This document shows, in pieces, positions 9,092 to 19,285 of a stretch of DNA of 64,000 bases (position 1 is the stretch's first letter; each line of letters begins with the position of its first letter). This stretch comes from Citrobacter sp. Marseille-Q6884 (GTDB taxonomy: Bacteria; Pseudomonadota; Gammaproteobacteria; Enterobacterales; Enterobacteriaceae): NCBI RefSeq assembly GCF_945906775.1, contig NZ_CAMDRE010000001.1, positions 744,001 to 808,000 on the forward strand, read 5' to 3'. The position numbers were made by a program, and so were the translations under genes. The notes below the pieces were generated by a model, which did no database searches, was not told where the DNA came from, and saw only the letters and a program-made list of their open reading frames with translations.

Positions 9092-9346
9092 TTACAGAAC
9101 AGCTTTCTCTACAACGCGAACCAGCGTCCAGGACTTAGTCTTGGACAGCGGACGGCATTCGCGGATTTCAACCACGTCACCAGTACCGCATTCGTTGTTC
9201 TCGTCATGTACGTGCAGTTTGGTCGTACGCTTAATGAATTTACCGTAGATCGGGTGTTTCACAAAACGTTCGATAGCAACAACAATGGATTTCTCCATTT
9301 TGTCGCTAACAACGCGACCTTGCAGAGTACGGATTTTATCGGTCAT
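9092..9346 (-). CDS. rpsQ: 30S ribosomal protein S17
   Basis: An 84-residue OB-fold protein starting [20 protein letters not shown]. It binds the lower body of 16S rRNA early in assembly. It is the last gene of the S10 operon. Its ATG overlaps the rpmC stop by one base (TAATG), which suggests coupled translation. Confidence 0.98.
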   Translation of the reverse strand: MTDKIRTLQGRVVSDKMEKSIVVAIERFVKHPIYGKFIKRTTKLHVHDENNECGTGDVVEIRECRPLSKTKSWTLVRVVEKAVL

Positions 9347-9537
9347 TACGCACCCGCCTTCTCAGTCAGTAAAGTCTTAACGCGTGCGACATCACGACGC
9401 ACTTGCTTCAACAGGTGAGACTGTTGCAGCTGGCCACTTGCAGCCTGCATACGCAGGTTGAACTGCTCACGCAGCAGGTTCAGCAGCTCGGTGTTCAGCT
9501 CTTCAACACTCTTCTCACGCAGCTCTTTTGCTTTCAT
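9346..9537 (-). CDS. rpmC: 50S ribosomal protein L29
   Basis: A 63-residue, two-helix protein starting [21 protein letters not shown]29 lies at the tunnel exit with L23 and contributes to the docking platform for trigger factor and SRP. It overlaps by one base with both rplP and rpsQ, making a tightly coupled trio. Confidence 0.98.
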
Positions 9538-9947
9538 TACATCACCGTCTTAGTTACAAAGGTGGTTTTAATCGGCAGTTTCGCTGCTGCCAGCTTGAAT
9601 GCTTCACGGGCCAGCTCTTCCGGTACGCCGTCCATTTCATAAAGGACTTTACCCGGCTGAATCAAGGCAACCCAATACTCCACGTTACCTTTACCTTTAC
9701 CCATACGCACTGCCAGCGGCTTTTCAGTGATCGGTTTGTCCGGGAATACACGGATCCAGATCTTACCTTGACGCTTAACTGCACGGGTCATAGCACGACG
9801 TGCTGCTTCGATCTGACGGGCAGTCAGACGACCACGGCCAACAGCTTTCAGACCGAAGCTGCCGAAGCTAACATCCGCGCCAGCAGCCAGACCGCGGTTA
9901 CGGCCTTTGTGCATTTTACGGAATTTTGTACGCTTTGGTTGTAACAT
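9537..9947 (-). CDS. rplP: 50S ribosomal protein L16
   Basis: A 136-residue protein starting [20 protein letters not shown]. The L16 signature [20 protein letters not shown] (about 51-70) is intact. L16 is needed for late maturation of the peptidyl-transferase centre and A site. It lies 12 bases after rpsC in the S10 operon. Confidence 0.98.
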
Positions 9948-9959
9948 CAGCGACGCTCC

Positions 9960-11011
<1,052 letters not shown>

Positions 11012-11025
11012 CTCTTCCTCCTACC

Positions 11026-11304
11026 TTATTTCTTCTTCGCTTTTTTATCAGCAGCGTGGCCGCGATAAGTACGAGTCGGTGCGAATTCACCCAGTTTGTG
11101 ACCGACCATTTCGTCGGAAACAAATACCGGAACGTGCTGACGACCATTATGGACAGCGATGGTCAAACCGATCATGTTAGGAAAGATCGTTGAACGACGG
11201 GACCAAGTGCGCAGGGGCTTCTTGTCTCCGCTTTCCACCGCTTTCTCTACCTTCTTCAGCAAGTGCAGGTCAATAAAAGGACCTTTCTTGAGAGAACGTG
11301 GCAT
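11026..11304 (-). CDS. rpsS: 30S ribosomal protein S19
   Basis: A 92-residue protein starting [20 protein letters not shown]. The signature [14 protein letters not shown] near the C-terminus is intact. S19 forms a complex with S13 in the 30S head. It lies 16 bases after rplB and 14 before rplV. Confidence 0.98.
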
Positions 11305-11320
11305 GGCTTATCCTCTAAAA

Positions 11321-12142
11321 TTATTTGCTACGGCGACGTACGATGAATTTATCAGTACGCTTGTTGCTGCGGGTCTTCTTACCTTTGGTCTGAACGCCCC
11401 ACGGAGTTACCGGGTGCTTACCAAAGTTACGACCTTCACCACCACCATGTGGGTGATCGACTGGGTTCATCGCAGTACCGCGAACGGTAGGACGAACACC
11501 ACGCCAGCGTGCAGCACCTGCTTTACCCAGAACGCGCAGCATATGCTCAGCATTGCCAACTTCGCCCAGAGTTGCACGGCAGTCTGCTTCGACTTTACGC
11601 ATTTCACCAGAACGCAGACGCAGGGTGACATAAGCACCATCACGCGCAACGATCTGAACGTAAGTACCAGCGGAACGAGCCAGCTGACCGCCTTTACCTG
11701 GTTTCATTTCTACGTTATGAACGGTAGAACCAACCGGGATATTGCGCATCGGCAGGGTGTTACCTGCTTTGATTGCAGCATCAACGCCAGACTGAATCTG
11801 GTCGCCAGCTTTCAGGCCTTTAGGGGCCAGGATGTAACGGCGCTCACCGTCTTTGTACAGAACCAGCGCGATGTTCGCGGAACGGTTCGGATCGTACTCA
11901 AGACGTTCAACAATTGCCGGAATACCATCTTTGTTGCGTTTGAAGTCAACAATACGATATGCCTGCTTGTGACCACCACCGATGTGACGAGTGGTGATAC
12001 GGCCATTGTTGTTACGACCACCGGATTTGCTGTTTTTTTCAATCAGCGGAGCAAAAGGTTTGCCCTTGTGCAGCTCTGGGTTGACCACTTTAACAACATG
12101 GCGACGACCCGGAGATGTCGGTTTACATTTAACAACTGCCAT
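11321..12142 (-). CDS. rplB: 50S ribosomal protein L2
   Basis: A 273-residue protein starting MAVVKCKPTSPGRRHVVKVV, with an OB fold followed by an SH3-like domain. The near-universal segment MNPVDHPHGGGEGR (about 225-238), including the histidine near the peptidyl-transferase centre, is present. L2 is among the most conserved large-subunit proteins and supports subunit association. Confidence 0.99.
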   Translation of the reverse strand: MAVVKCKPTSPGRRHVVKVVNPELHKGKPFAPLIEKNSKSGGRNNNGRITTRHIGGGHKQAYRIVDFKRNKDGIPAIVERLEYDPNRSANIALVLYKDGERRYILAPKGLKAGDQIQSGVDAAIKAGNTLPMRNIPVGSTVHNVEMKPGKGGQLARSAGTYVQIVARDGAYVTLRLRSGEMRKVEADCRATLGEVGNAEHMLRVLGKAGAARWRGVRPTVRGTAMNPVDHPHGGGEGRNFGKHPVTPWGVQTKGKKTRSNKRTDKFIVRRRSK

Positions 12143-12159
12143 TGTATTACTCCTCCGAC

Positions 12160-12462
12160 TTACTCAGCGCCGCCGACGAAGTCCAGATTCTGGCCTTCCT
12201 TCAGGGTGACGTAAGCTTTTTTCCAGTCGCTACGACGACCGATACGCTGTCCGTGACGTTTAACTTTCCCTTTAACTACCAGGGTGTTAACGACTTCGAC
12301 TTCGACTTCAAACAGTTTCTGCACAGCAGCTTTGATTTCTGCTTTGGTCGCGTCTTTAGCAACTTTGAGAACGATGGTATTGGTTTTTTCCATCGCAGTA
12401 GACGCTTTTTCAGAAACGTGCGGTGCACGCAGCACCTTCAGCAGACGTTCTTCACGAATCAT
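12160..12462 (-). CDS. rplW: 50S ribosomal protein L23
   Basis: A 100-residue protein starting [20 protein letters not shown]. It includes the conserved surface loop at the tunnel exit that docks trigger factor, SRP and the SecYEG channel. Its ATG overlaps the rplD stop by 4 bases (ATGA), so translation is coupled to the operon's autogenous regulator L4. Confidence 0.98.
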
Positions 12463-13064
12463 GCCAGCATCTCCTCAACTTGCTTAACAGCATCAGCAGT
12501 CATTACGACTTTGTCGAAGGCGATCAGGCTAACCGGGTCGATACCAGTTGCATCGCGTACGTCAACCTTGTGCAGGTTGCGCGCAGCCAGGAACAGGTTC
12601 TCGTCCAGCTCACCGGTGATGATCAGCACATCTTCCAGAGCCATGTCTTTCAGTTTCTGTGCCAGCAGCTTAGTTTTAGGCGCTTCTACAGAGAATGATT
12701 CGACAACGATCAGACGATCCTGACGTACCAGTTCGGACAGAATGCTTTTCAGCGCGCCGCGGTACATCTTTTTGTTAACTTTTTGACTGTGGTCCTGCGG
12801 GCGAGCAGCGAAGGTCACGCCACCTGAACGCCAGATCGGGCTCTTGATAGAACCTGAACGCGCACGGCCGGTACCTTTCTGGCGCCACGGCTTTTTGCCT
12901 GAACCAGTTACTTCAGCACGAGTCTTCTGAGCACGAGTACCCTGACGAGCACCAGCTGCATAAGCAACAACAACCTGGTGAACCAGCGCTTCGTTGAAAT
13001 CACGACCGAAGGTAGTTTCGGAAACAGTCAGCGCGCTCTGCGCGTCTTTCAATACTAATTCCAT
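12459..13064 (-). CDS. rplD: 50S ribosomal protein L4
   Basis: A 201-residue protein. The extended loop (about 45-95, [16 protein letters not shown]) reaches the exit-tunnel constriction. In E. coli L4 also represses its own S10 operon, both by attenuating transcription and by blocking translation at the S10 leader, and it inhibits RNase E. It lies 10 bases after rplC. Confidence 0.98.
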
Positions 13065-13074
13065 TGCTATCCCC

Positions 13075-13704
13075 TTACGCCTTCACAGCTGGTTTAACGA
13101 TCAGGTCGCAACCGGTCGCACCCGGAACACCACCTTTAACCAGCAGCAGGTTGCGCTCAGCGTCAACACGTACTACGTCCAGGCTCTGAACAGTTACACG
13201 TTCGTTGCCCAGCTGACCTGCCATTTTCTTGCCTTTGAACACTTTGCCCGGAGTCTGGTTCTGACCGATAGAACCCGGAACGCGGTGAGACAAGGAGTTA
13301 CCGTGAGTAGCGTCCTGGGTACGGAAGTTCCAGCGCTTAACGGTACCAGCGAAACCTTTACCTTTAGAGGTACCGGTTACGTCAACTTTTTTAACGTCAG
13401 CAAACAGTTCAACGCTAATGTTCTGACCAACGGTGTATTCTTCACCATCTGCCAGACGGAACTCCCACAGGCCGCGGCCAGCTTCTACGCCAGCTTTAGC
13501 AAAGTGACCAGCTTCCGGCTTAGTTACACGGTTAGCTTTTTTAGCACCAGTGGTAACCTGAACAGCGCGATAGCCATCGTTAGCCAGATCTTTAACCTGA
13601 GTAACGCGGTTTGCTTCAACTTCGATAACGGTTACTGGGATAGATACGCCATCTTCAGTGAAGATGCGGGTCATACCCACTTTTTTACCGACTAAACCAA
13701 TCAT
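13075..13704 (-). CDS. rplC: 50S ribosomal protein L3
   Basis: A 209-residue protein starting MIGLVGKKVGMTRIFTEDG. The central extension near the peptidyl-transferase centre includes GNSLSHRVPGSIGQNQTPG (about 140-158), with the glutamine that PrmB methylates in E. coli. L3 is an early assembly protein. Second gene of the S10 operon. Confidence 0.98.
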   Translation of the reverse strand: MIGLVGKKVGMTRIFTEDGVSIPVTVIEVEANRVTQVKDLANDGYRAVQVTTGAKKANRVTKPEAGHFAKAGVEAGRGLWEFRLADGEEYTVGQNISVELFADVKKVDVTGTSKGKGFAGTVKRWNFRTQDATHGNSLSHRVPGSIGQNQTPGKVFKGKKMAGQLGNERVTVQSLDVVRVDAERNLLLVKGGVPGATGCDLIVKPAVKA

Positions 13705-13736
13705 TGTATCAACCTCTCAATCGCTCGATGACCTGA

Positions 13737-14048
13737 TTAACCCAGGCTGATCTGCACGTCTACACCGGCAGCCAGGTCCAGACGCATCAGAGCATCAACG
13801 GTTTTTTCAGTTGGCTCAACGATGTCAACCAGACGCTTGTGAGTGCGAATTTCGTACTGATCACGCGCGTCTTTGTTAACGTGCGGAGAGATCAGAACGG
13901 TAAAGCGCTCTTTGCGGGTCGGCAGCGGGATCGGACCACGAACCTGCGCACCAGTGCGCTTGGCAGTCTCGACGATTTCCGCGGTTGATTGATCGATCAG
14001 ACGATGATCAAACGCTTTCAAACGGATACGGATTCTTTGGTTCTGCAT
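13737..14048 (-). CDS. rpsJ: 30S ribosomal protein S10 (NusE)
   Basis: A 103-residue protein starting [20 protein letters not shown], the standard length. S10 sits in the 30S head and doubles as NusE, pairing with NusB in antitermination complexes and linking NusG to the ribosome. It is the first gene of the S10 operon, preceded by about 170 bases of structured leader. Confidence 0.99.
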
Positions 14049-14253
14049 GAGACCAGAGCTCCAATTATTTTATAGACGAAATAGTTACTCCTCAAACCCA
14101 TTACGATTGATGGGAGAGTGTAACCGTTCTTACAGAGTTCCCCGATTGGGAACATTGTCTGGTATCGCTTTCGCAGTACCGGTGGCTCATATTGAGCCGC
14201 TGTCAATATTAGACAAGCCCGCGCATTATACGTAAATCTCAGCCATACGCAAG
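14049..14253 (-). promoter_or_regulatory. S10 operon promoter and L4-responsive leader
   Basis: On the minus strand, TATAAT (14225-14230) is preceded at 17-base spacing by CTTGCG (14248-14253), giving a strong promoter with a GCGCGGGC discriminator. The roughly 170-base leader to rpsJ contains several inverted repeats, including an upstream hairpin region about 14100-14160. In E. coli the equivalent leader carries the attenuator and the L4-responsive hairpin. That role is inferred from position; the fold was not computed. Confidence 0.82.
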
Positions 14254-14428
14254 CGCCGCGTAGATATTAATCACTCAGGCGGCTGATGCGAGCACGGTTC
14301 CACTCTATATGCAGCCGTTTTAGAGTGCCGTAATTTTTCTGGAAGGAGGTCACCGTTATCGCGTTCCTGGTCTTGAGTGACGCCCACTTTTGCTTGAGGG
14401 TGATCCCTTTACCGCAAAGGACGCATAC

Positions 14429-14896
14429 ATGTACGCCACCCTTCCCTTCCTGATTATCTATACCACTTTGTGCGGGTTGCTTTGGGTCCGAGATTTACGC
14501 ACCGGGTTATTGCCCAACAAGTTTACCTGCCCTCTTCTCTGGAGCGGCCTTATTTATCATCTGTTTTGCCGACCTGCACTGTTGTCCGATGCACTTTGGG
14601 GAGCCATCGTGGGGTATGGCGTATTTTCTCTGATCTACTGGAGCTACCGGCTGGTATACCGACAGGAAGGGCTGGGTTATGGAGATGTAAAATTTCTCGC
14701 CGCACTGGGCGCATGGCATCGTTGGGAATCATTACCGCTACTGGTGTTCCTGGCTGCCAGTTTTGCCTGTTGTATGGCGGGAATGGCCTGGATTAAGCAT
14801 GGGAAAAAGGGACTAAAAAACCCGCTGCCTTTTGGACCATATCTGGCGGCTGCGGGTTTTGTTATTGGCTGGATACGTTTGATGCAGGGCGATTAG
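14429..14896 (+). CDS. hopD: Short prepilin peptidase (HopD/GspO-like A24 aspartic protease)
   Basis: A 155-residue membrane protein resembling the C-terminal catalytic half of GspO/PilD leader peptidases. The two expected aspartates are present: D22 in WVRDLRTGLLPN and D86 in the GxGD motif GYGDVKFL. The N-terminal domain with the zinc-binding and methyltransferase region is missing; full enzymes have about 225-290 residues. I chose the ATG at 14429 because AAGGA lies 7 bases before it. An upstream TTG at 14390 is in frame but has no Shine-Dalgarno. In E. coli the gsp type II secretion operon occupies this place; here only this gene remains. It may process pilin-like substrates of the hof system. 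Confidence 0.85.
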   Translation: MYATLPFLIIYTTLCGLLWVRDLRTGLLPNKFTCPLLWSGLIYHLFCRPALLSDALWGAIVGYGVFSLIYWSYRLVYRQEGLGYGDVKFLAALGAWHRWESLPLLVFLAASFACCMAGMAWIKHGKKGLKNPLPFGPYLAAAGFVIGWIRLMQGD

Positions 14897-15369
14897 TCAC
14901 TGACTTTAATTTGCGATTGCAGATAATTTTGCAATCCAAGTTTAGATATCAGGTCCAGCTCTGTTTCGAGCCAGTCGATATGCCCTTCTTCGTCGGTCAG
15001 GATCTCGATCATCATGTCCCGGCTAACATAGTCATGAACGCTATCGGCATAGGCAATGGCTTCGCGTAAATCTTTCGCACCTTCAAGCTCAAGTCGAAGA
15101 TCGGACTGCAGCATCTCTTCAACATCTTCGCCTATCCCCAACTTACCCAGATCCTGTAAGTTTGGCAGCCCTTCTAAAAATAAAATACGCTCAATATATT
15201 TATCGGCGTGTTTCATCTCATCGATAGATTCATGATACTCAACATCATTGAGACGAGTCAGTCCCCAGTTTTTAAACATACGGGCATGGAGAAAATACTG
15301 GTTGATTGCGACAAGCTCATTTCCCAATAGTTTATTGAGATAATTTATGATTTTAACATCACCTTTCAT
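14893..15369 (-). CDS. bfr: Bacterioferritin
   Basis: A 158-residue four-helix ferritin subunit of the 24-mer iron store. The dinuclear ferroxidase ligands E18, E51, H54, E94, E127 and H130 are all present, and M52, the axial ligand of the intersubunit haem, is conserved. It follows bfd by 71 bases on the same strand. Its last bases overlap tail to tail with the hopD stop by 4 bases. Confidence 0.98.
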   Translation of the reverse strand: MKGDVKIINYLNKLLGNELVAINQYFLHARMFKNWGLTRLNDVEYHESIDEMKHADKYIERILFLEGLPNLQDLGKLGIGEDVEEMLQSDLRLELEGAKDLREAIAYADSVHDYVSRDMMIEILTDEEGHIDWLETELDLISKLGLQNYLQSQIKVSD

Positions 15370-15440
15370 TTTATAGTCCCTCCGCTTCCACTCTTAGAGC
15401 GTAGATGGGGCTACAGGGATGTCAAAAAAAAGAGTGTGAC

Positions 15441-15635
15441 TCAGGCGATCTCTTTAAATTCTGGCATTTGTGTTAGCTCATCCTGCATAACTTCACGTGC
15501 CGCGCGGATGCATTTACCGCATTGATTTCCCACAGGAATAAATTTACGTAATTGCTGGAAAGACTGTGGGTGAAACTGGCGAACAGCCTGACGAATTTTT
15601 TTATCACTTATCGCATTACACAAACAAACGTACAT
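15441..15635 (-). CDS. bfd: Bacterioferritin-associated ferredoxin
   Basis: A 64-residue protein starting MYVCLCNAISDKKIRQAVRQ. The four [2Fe-2S] cysteines are in the Bfd arrangement: C4, C6, C39 and C42. Bfd binds Bfr and passes electrons to it so that stored ferric iron can be released. It precedes bfr in a two-gene unit and has a Fur-like site upstream, fitting iron-starvation induction. Confidence 0.97.
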   Translation of the reverse strand: MYVCLCNAISDKKIRQAVRQFHPQSFQQLRKFIPVGNQCGKCIRAAREVMQDELTQMPEFKEIA

Positions 15636-15668
15636 GATCGCTCCCGTTCAATTTATGCGCAAAGTGTA

Positions 15669-15690
15669 AATGAGAATAGTTATGATTACA
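15669..15690 (-). promoter_or_regulatory. Probable Fur box upstream of bfd
   Basis: The segment AATGAGAATAGTTATGATTA has the AT-rich, imperfect inverted-repeat form of a Fur site (consensus GATAATGATAATCATTATC) and lies about 35-55 bases before the bfd start. Known bfd genes are strongly Fur-repressed. The match was judged by eye. Confidence 0.6.
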
Positions 15691-15769
15691 ATAGCACAAT
15701 TATGTTTGCATGCGGATTGAGCGAACGAAAAATGCGAATAAATATTACAGTCATTAAATAGCAGGCAGC

Positions 15770-15796
15770 AAAAAGGGCGCCGAAGCGCCCTTTTTA
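15770..15796 (-). terminator. tufA (str operon) terminator
   Basis: AAAAAGGGCGC-CGAA-GCGCCCTTTTT is a perfect GC stem with a stable CGAA tetraloop, flanked by A and T runs. It lies 25 bases after the tufA stop and ends the str operon. The symmetrical A/T flanks allow function in both directions. Confidence 0.93.
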
Positions 15797-15820
15797 AGCT
15801 CAAAGCTAATTAATAAATAA

Positions 15821-17005
15821 TTAGCTCATTACTTTAGCAACAACGCCCGCACCTACAGTACGGCCGCCTTCACGGATTGCGAAACGCAGACCGTCGTCCA
15901 TCGCGATCGGGTGAATCAGGGTAACAACCATTTTGATGTTGTCGCCCGGCATTACCATCTCTACGCCTTCCGGCAGTTCGATGGTACCAGTCACGTCAGT
16001 AGTACGGAAGTAGAACTGCGGACGGTAGCCTTTGAAGAACGGAGTATGACGGCCGCCTTCGTCTTTGGACAGAATGTACACTTCAGATTCGAACTTGGTG
16101 TGCGGCTTGATAGAGCCCGGCTTAGCCAGTACCTGACCACGTTCGATTTCTTCACGTTTGATACCACGCAGCAGAACACCAACGTTCTCACCAGCACGGC
16201 CTTCGTCCAGCAGTTTGCGGAACATTTCAACGCCAGTACAGGTAGACTTAGCAGTCTCTTTGATACCAACGATTTCAACTTCTTCACCAACTTTGATGAT
16301 ACCGCGCTCTACACGACCGGTAACAACGGTACCACGACCGGAGATGGAGAATACGTCTTCGATAGGCAGCAGGAACGGCTTGTCAATCGCACGCTCTGGT
16401 TCCGGGATGTAAGAATCCAGGAAGCCAGCCAGTTCGATGATTTTTTCTTCCCACTCTGCTTCGCCTTCCAGCGCTTTCAGAGCAGAACCACGAACGATCG
16501 GAGTGTCGTCGCCCGGGAAATCGTACTGAGACAGAAGTTCACGAACTTCCATTTCTACCAGTTCCAGCAGCTCTTCGTCATCAACCATGTCGCATTTGTT
16601 CAGGAACACGATGATGTACGGAACGCCTACCTGACGACCCAGCAGGATGTGCTCACGAGTCTGCGGCATCGGGCCGTCAGTCGCAGCAACAACCAGGATC
16701 GCGCCGTCCATCTGCGCAGCACCGGTGATCATGTTTTTAACATAGTCGGCGTGGCCCGGGCAGTCTACGTGTGCGTAGTGGCGAGTCGGGGTGTCATATT
16801 CAACGTGAGAAGTGTTGATGGTGATACCACGAGCTTTTTCTTCCGGAGCGTTATCGATCTGGTCGAATGCACGAGCAGCACCGCCGTAGGTTTTAGCCAG
16901 TACGGTGGTGATTGCAGCGGTCAGAGTAGTTTTACCGTGGTCAACGTGGCCGATGGTGCCGACGTTAACGTGCGGTTTTGTACGTTCAAATTTTTCTTTA
17001 GACAC
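15821..17005 (-). CDS. tufA: Elongation factor Tu
   Basis: A 394-residue GTPase that brings aminoacyl-tRNA to the ribosome. The G1 motif GHVDHGKT (about 19-26), DCPGH (about 81-85) and NKCD (about 136-139) are intact, followed by the two beta-barrel domains that bind tRNA. It is the last gene of the str operon, 69 bases after fusA. Codon use is strongly biased, which creates a long spurious open frame on the other strand. A second tuf copy (tufB) is expected elsewhere. Confidence 0.99.
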   Translation of the reverse strand: MSKEKFERTKPHVNVGTIGHVDHGKTTLTAAITTVLAKTYGGAARAFDQIDNAPEEKARGITINTSHVEYDTPTRHYAHVDCPGHADYVKNMITGAAQMDGAILVVAATDGPMPQTREHILLGRQVGVPYIIVFLNKCDMVDDEELLELVEMEVRELLSQYDFPGDDTPIVRGSALKALEGEAEWEEKIIELAGFLDSYIPEPERAIDKPFLLPIEDVFSISGRGTVVTGRVERGIIKVGEEVEIVGIKETAKSTCTGVEMFRKLLDEGRAGENVGVLLRGIKREEIERGQVLAKPGSIKPHTKFESEVYILSKDEGGRHTPFFKGYRPQFYFRTTDVTGTIELPEGVEMVMPGDNIKMVVTLIHPIAMDDGLRFAIREGGRTVGAGVVAKVMS

Positions 17006-17074
17006 GGCTATATTCCTTACTATAGTGCTCTCCCCTTTGGAGAGAGCACGGGACTTAGGTTTTAATCCTGTGGC

Positions 17075-19189
17075 TTATTTACCACGGGCTTCAATAACGG
17101 CCTGAGCAACGTTGTTCGGCGCATCGTCGTACTTCAGGAACTCCATGGAGTAAGAAGCACGGCCTTTGGTCAGAGAACGCAGTTGAGTTGCATATCCGAA
17201 CATTTCAGACAGCGGAACTTCAGCGTGAATAACAACGCCAGTGACGTTGGATTCCTGACCACGAAGCATACCACGACGGCGGCTCAAGTCACCGATAACG
17301 TCACCGGTGTTCTCTTCCGGAGTCTCTACTTCAACCTTCATGATAGGCTCAAGCAGAACTGGTTTCGCTTTCTTAAAGCCATCTTTGAAGGCGATAGAAG
17401 CGGCCAGTTTAAACGCCAGCTCAGAGGAGTCAACGTCATGGTAAGAACCGAAGTGCAGACGCACGCCCAGATCAACAACCGGGTAACCCGCCAGCGGGCC
17501 AGATTTCAGCTGTTCCTGGATGCCTTTATCAACGGCCGGGATGTATTCGCCAGGAATTACACCACCTTTGATGTCGTTGATGAACTCGTAGCCTTTCGGG
17601 TTTGAACCCGGCTCCAGCGGGTACATGTCGATAACAACATGACCGTACTGACCGCGACCACCAGACTGCTTAGCGTGTTTACCTTCGATATCGGTAACTT
17701 TCGCGCGAATCGCTTCGCGGTAAGCAACCTGAGGTTTACCGACGTTCGCTTCAACGTTGAATTCACGCTTCATACGGTCAACGATGATGTCGAGGTGCAG
17801 CTCACCCATACCGGCGATAATGGTCTGGTTAGATTCTTCGTCAGTCCATACGCGGAATGACGGGTCTTCTTTAGCCAGACGGCCCAGAGCCAGACCCATT
17901 TTTTCCTGGTCAGCTTTGGTTTTCGGTTCAACTGCGATGGAGATTACCGGCTCAGGGAATTCCATACGTTCCAGAATGATCGGGTGATCCGGGTCACACA
18001 GGGTGTCACCAGTGGTCACGTCTTTCAGACCGATTGCAGCCGCGATATCGCCCGCGCGAACTTCTTTGATCTCTTCACGTTTGTTAGCGTGCATCTGTAC
18101 GATACGGCCAAAACGTTCACGTGCAGTTTTCACGGAGTTCAGGATGGTGTCACCGGAGTTAACCACACCAGAATACACGCGGAAGAAGGTCAGGTTACCC
18201 ACGAACGGGTCGGTAGCGATTTTGAATGCCAGAGCAGCAAACGGCTCTTCATCGCTAGCGTGACGCTCAGCCGGAGTATCTTTACCGTCGTCCAGGATAC
18301 CGTTGATCGCAGGTACGTCGATTGGGGATGGCAGGTAATCAATTACCGCATCCAGCATCGCCTGAACACCTTTGTTCTTGAACGCAGAACCACAGGTTAC
18401 CAGGATGATTTCGTTGTTCAGAACGCGCTGACGCAGAGCTTTTTTGATCTCTTCTTCAGTCAGTTCTTCACCACCCAGGTATTTCTCCATCAGCTCTTCT
18501 GAAGCTTCTGCAGCGGACTCGATCAGGTTCTGGTGCCATTCTTCAGCCAGTTCCTGCATGTCAGCCGGGATATCTTCATAAGTGAAGGTTACACCTGCGT
18601 CTTCTTCGTTCCAGTTGATGGCTTTCATTTTCACCAGGTCAACAACACCGGTGAACGCTTCTTCAGCGCCAATTGCCAGCTGCAGCGGAACAGGGTTCGC
18701 GCCCAGACGGGTTTTGATCTGACCAACAACTTTCAGGAAGTTCGCACCCATGCGGTCCATTTTGTTAACGAACGCAATACGCGGAACTTTATATTTGTTT
18801 GCCTGACGCCATACGGTTTCAGACTGAGGCTGAACACCACCAACTGCGCAGTAAACCATTACTGCACCATCAAGCACACGCATGGAACGTTCTACTTCGA
18901 TAGTGAAGTCAACGTGCCCCGGGGTGTCGATGATGTTTACGCGATGCGGTTCATACTGCTTAGCCATACCAGACCAGAATGCAGTAGTCGCTGCGGAGGT
19001 GATAGTAATACCACGCTCCTGCTCCTGCTCCATCCAGTCCATGGTGGCTGCGCCGTCATGAACTTCACCGATTTTGTGGTTTACACCGGTGTAGAACAGA
19101 ATACGTTCGGTAGTAGTGGTTTTACCGGCGTCGATGTGCGCACTGATACCGATGTTACGGTAGCGCGCGATGGGTGTTGTACGAGCCAT
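17075..19189 (-). CDS. fusA: Elongation factor G
   Basis: A 704-residue translocase GTPase. The G motifs are AHIDAGKTT (about 17-25), DTPGH (about 88-92) and NKMD (about 142-145). Five domains follow in normal order, with no insertion. It catalyses tRNA-mRNA translocation and, with RRF, ribosome recycling. It is third in the str operon, 96 bases after rpsG. Confidence 0.99.
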   Translation of the reverse strand: MARTTPIARYRNIGISAHIDAGKTTTTERILFYTGVNHKIGEVHDGAATMDWMEQEQERGITITSAATTAFWSGMAKQYEPHRVNIIDTPGHVDFTIEVERSMRVLDGAVMVYCAVGGVQPQSETVWRQANKYKVPRIAFVNKMDRMGANFLKVVGQIKTRLGANPVPLQLAIGAEEAFTGVVDLVKMKAINWNEEDAGVTFTYEDIPADMQELAEEWHQNLIESAAEASEELMEKYLGGEELTEEEIKKALRQRVLNNEIILVTCGSAFKNKGVQAMLDAVIDYLPSPIDVPAINGILDDGKDTPAERHASDEEPFAALAFKIATDPFVGNLTFFRVYSGVVNSGDTILNSVKTARERFGRIVQMHANKREEIKEVRAGDIAAAIGLKDVTTGDTLCDPDHPIILERMEFPEPVISIAVEPKTKADQEKMGLALGRLAKEDPSFRVWTDEESNQTIIAGMGELHLDIIVDRMKREFNVEANVGKPQVAYREAIRAKVTDIEGKHAKQSGGRGQYGHVVIDMYPLEPGSNPKGYEFINDIKGGVIPGEYIPAVDKGIQEQLKSGPLAGYPVVDLGVRLHFGSYHDVDSSELAFKLAASIAFKDGFKKAKPVLLEPIMKVEVETPEENTGDVIGDLSRRRGMLRGQESNVTGVVIHAEVPLSEMFGYATQLRSLTKGRASYSMEFLKYDDAPNNVAQAVIEARGK

Positions 19190-19285
19190 TTGATTCCTCG
19201 TTTATCTTTTAGGCGTTCAATTTAAGTAGCCCAAAGCGGGCTGCTTACTAGAAGCGCCCGCCTGGTGACTAAAACTCCGAAGGGA

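Noticed and set aside
11159..12214. A 351-codon open frame on the plus strand spanning rpsS, rplB and rplW
   Set aside because: It crosses three real genes on the other strand and shows no domain; it is an antisense shadow caused by codon bias.
14390..14428. An upstream TTG start giving the prepilin peptidase 13 more residues
   Set aside because: There is no Shine-Dalgarno before the TTG, while AAGGA is well placed for the ATG at 14429.
15911..17065. A 384-codon open frame on the plus strand opposite tufA
   Set aside because: It mirrors tufA and has no recognisable motifs. Strong codon bias in tufA removes stops from the complementary frame; similar shadows lie opposite rplB, rpsC and fusA.
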